Shown here piece after piece: positions 5,332 through 6,763 of a DNA stretch of 6,763 bases. The DNA comes from Candidatus Desantisbacteria bacterium CG2_30_40_21 (GTDB taxonomy: Bacteria > UBA9089 > CG2-30-40-21). The stretch lies in assembly GCA_001873945.1 (NCBI GenBank), contig MNYI01000099.1, positions 1 through 6,763 of the forward strand, given 5' to 3'. A model generated the notes under the pieces. It had not been told where the DNA came from. It did no database searches and worked only from the letters and a program-made list of their open reading frames with translations. The position numbers and the translations under genes are program-made. The number at the start of each line of letters is the position of its first letter. The first letter of the stretch is position 1.

Positions 5332-6444
5332 ATGGAGATAGGAGAACTCCTTAATTTATTAGTAACTAAGAAGGCTTCGGATCTATACTTAAAGGTAGCC
5401 AGACCCCCTATACTTAGAATTGCTGGTACACTTACTCAACTTGACTTGCCCAGATTATCCCCTGGGGATGTAAAAAATCTTATTTATTCCATGATGAATG
5501 AGGATCAGATAAAGAAGTTTGAAGAATCGTATGATGCTGATTTCTCATATAGTTTGAGAGGGGTGGCAAGATTCAGGGCAAATGCCTTTAAGCAAAGGGG
5601 TGTTCAAGGTGCAGTTATCAGGATGGTACCGTATGAAATTCCTGCTATAGGTACATTGGGATTGCCTCCTGCTGTAGAAGAGTTAACGACAAGACCACAG
5701 GGGCTGATATTGGTAACCGGACCTACTGGTTCTGGAAAATCAACTACTCTGGCTGCTTTAATTGGTCAAATTAATTCTACCAAAAATTGTCATATTATTA
5801 CTGTTGAGGATCCGATTGAGTTTTTGCATCGGGATAATATGTCTACCATAGAACAACGAGAGATTGAGGTGGATACAAAATCCTTCCGCGAGGCACTCAG
5901 ACGGGCATTAAGGCAGGATCCGGATGTTATCCTTATTGGTGAGATGCGGGATCTGGAAACAGTGGCTACAGCTATTAGTGCTGCAGAAACAGGGCATTTG
6001 GTACTGTCTACGCTACATACCAATGATGCTACTCAAACAGTAGATAGAATTATTGATATTTTTCCGTCCTCTCAACAACAACAGGTACGAATACAATTGT
6101 CTATGACTCTGGTTGGGGTTGTATCCCAGAGGCTTTTGAAACGAGCTGATGGGACTGGAAGGGTAGCAGCCGTAGAGATAATGATCAATAATCCATTGAT
6201 AAAGGATATTATTGAAAAGGGAAATACATCCGGAATAAGAAAAATCATAGAAACTTCAGGAACATACTGGAAGATGCAAACATTAACCCAGTCTGTTGCT
6301 CAACTTATCAATAATAAAGCTATTACCATGGAAGAGGGATTAGCTGCCGTGCCAAATGCAGATGAGTTGAGACTTGCCCTTAAGGGAACCTATGAGCAGG
6401 CAAATCTGGTCTTTGGGGATATGACGAGTATGATGGATTATTAA
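5332..6444 (+). CDS. pilT: Type IV pilus retraction ATPase PilT
   Basis: PilT is the hexameric cytoplasmic motor that depolymerises type IV pili, driving twitching motility, surface sensing and DNA uptake. The 370-residue length is typical. The N-terminal PAS-like domain (about 1-100) includes KKASDLYLK (13-21). The RecA-like core has Walker A GPTGSGKST (130-138), the Asp box ITVEDPIEF (156-164), Walker B VILIGEMRD (199-207) and the His box STLHTNDA (226-233). QREIEVDTKSF (175-185) is of PilT rather than PilB type. The C-terminal element corresponding to AIRNLIRE reads GIRKIIET (301-308), a divergent form, so a PilU-like or specialised retraction role cannot be excluded. It has its own promoter and terminator and appears monocistronic; no pilB or pilC is adjacent. 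Confidence 0.94.
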   Translation: MEIGELLNLLVTKKASDLYLKVARPPILRIAGTLTQLDLPRLSPGDVKNLIYSMMNEDQIKKFEESYDADFSYSLRGVARFRANAFKQRGVQGAVIRMVPYEIPAIGTLGLPPAVEELTTRPQGLILVTGPTGSGKSTTLAALIGQINSTKNCHIITVEDPIEFLHRDNMSTIEQREIEVDTKSFREALRRALRQDPDVILIGEMRDLETVATAISAAETGHLVLSTLHTNDATQTVDRIIDIFPSSQQQQVRIQLSMTLVGVVSQRLLKRADGTGRVAAVEIMINNPLIKDIIEKGNTSGIRKIIETSGTYWKMQTLTQSVAQLINNKAITMEEGLAAVPNADELRLALKGTYEQANLVFGDMTSMMDY

Positions 6445-6481
6445 TTGTAGGGGCAAACTTCTGTATTCGCCTTGATTATAT

Positions 6482-6515
6482 ATAGAGATGGGGTGTCTCT
6501 CGTCTCTATTTTTTT
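6482..6515 (+). terminator. Intrinsic (rho-independent) terminator of pilT
   Basis: ATAGAGA (6482-6488) pairs perfectly with TCTCTAT (6503-6509). The stem can be extended inward by GC and GU pairs to a 12-bp stem with a TGTC loop (6494-6497). Seven T residues follow (6509-6515). It lies 37 bp after the pilT stop codon. Confidence 0.88.
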
Positions 6516-6522
6516 GTGAAAT

Positions 6523-6719
6523 TGTAACTACTCAGGTAAAGGAATTTACCACGGAGAACACATAAGTTGATAGGTTGATAGGTTGATGAGTTTATAGGTT
6601 AAAGGAACACAGATTCATAATTCATAAACATTTCCTATCAATTCAGCCACTTATCAACCCATCAACTATTCAACTTATCAACTTTTTGTGTTTTCGTGCC
6701 TTTGTGGTGAGTAGTTACA
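6523..6719. repeat. Nested palindromic element with 12-bp terminal inverted repeats
   Basis: The ends TGTAACTACTCA (6523-6534) and TGAGTAGTTACA (6708-6719) are perfect inverted repeats. Inside them, CCACGGAGAACAC (6549-6561) faces a degenerate counterpart GTGTTTTCGTGCCTTTGTGG (6688-6707). Then come left-arm octamers of type GTTGATAG in 8-bp phase (6566, 6574, 6582, 6590, 6598) and right-arm units of type ATCAACYN in the same phase (6637, 6645 degenerate, 6653, 6661, 6669, 6677). The centre is GGAACACAGATTCATAA (6604-6620), identical at 16 of 17 positions to the core at 5190-5206. No coding capacity is evident. It resembles a non-autonomous, MITE-like or foldback repeat. I did not see a convincing target-site duplication. 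With the terminator it accounts for most of the gene-free 6445-6763; nothing is recognised in 6720-6763. Confidence 0.85.
6535..6550. repeat. Small perfect hairpin inside the left end of the palindromic element
   Basis: GGTAAA (6535-6540) and TTTACC (6545-6550) form a perfect 6-bp stem with a GGAA loop. The opposite end of the element lacks it: TGTAACTACTCA there continues directly into CCACAAAGG. The left arm therefore looks as if it gained about 14 bases (GGTAAAGGAATTTA) between CTCA and CCAC. Confidence 0.55.
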
Positions 6720-6763
6720 GCAAATCTACTAAAAGAGAAGAATCCCTTTGTTATTGGGGCGGT

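Noticed and set aside
6523..6719. Integron attC site or tRNA-like structure
   Set aside because: No RYYYAAC/GTTRRRY core pair at the ends, no integrase, and no tRNA features such as a T-loop GTTCRA motif.
6720..6763. Partial gene entering from the right edge
   Set aside because: Too short to judge; open frames exist on the minus strand but no motif, start or ribosome binding site supports one.

Overview
The window reads as an ordinary chromosomal segment of a flagellated, type IV piliated, probably Gram-negative bacterium with AT-rich DNA. All six genes lie on the plus strand and show no frameshifts. The intergenic spaces carry several kinds of scattered inverted or tandem repeat, a habit common in large genomes of uncultured or environmental lineages. 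I cannot name the phylum from sequence alone. FlhF plus FlhG fits a system that controls flagellar placement and number, but the pair also occurs in Gram-positives.

Layout: (1) 1-168 holds a long imperfect palindrome of the 'CACGGAGACAC' type, cut by the window edge. (2) A strong-looking extended -10 promoter (218-246) drives hom, an ACT-domain homoserine dehydrogenase (283-1554). (3) A 117-bp spacer with tandem AAGTGAA heptamers leads to flhF (1672-2916) and the tightly coupled flhG (2926-3801). (4) A second extended -10 promoter (3889-3917) starts a unit of a small two-helix membrane protein (3939-4370) and the flagellar sigma factor fliA (4373-5149). (5) An inverted array of 8-bp units (5155-5257) follows. 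(6) A third promoter (5274-5302) drives pilT (5332-6444), which ends in a good intrinsic terminator (6482-6515). (7) A larger, nested palindromic element with 12-bp terminal inverted repeats occupies 6523-6719. The last 44 bases show nothing I can support.

How the genes work together: FlhF (SRP-type GTPase) and FlhG (MinD-type ATPase) act as a pair on flagellar site and number. FliA would transcribe late flagellar genes located elsewhere. PilT powers retraction of type IV pili. Hom belongs to threonine/methionine synthesis and is a neighbour rather than a partner. The most interesting protein is the unrecognised membrane protein between flhG and fliA. Its acidic C-terminal tail ends in a motif that resembles the FliG-binding C-terminus of the MS-ring protein FliF, which suggests a flagellar accessory role. 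The most interesting DNA is the pair of palindromic elements that share an 8-bp unit and a 17-bp core. Part of the outer end of one of them reappears exactly at the predicted hom transcription start.
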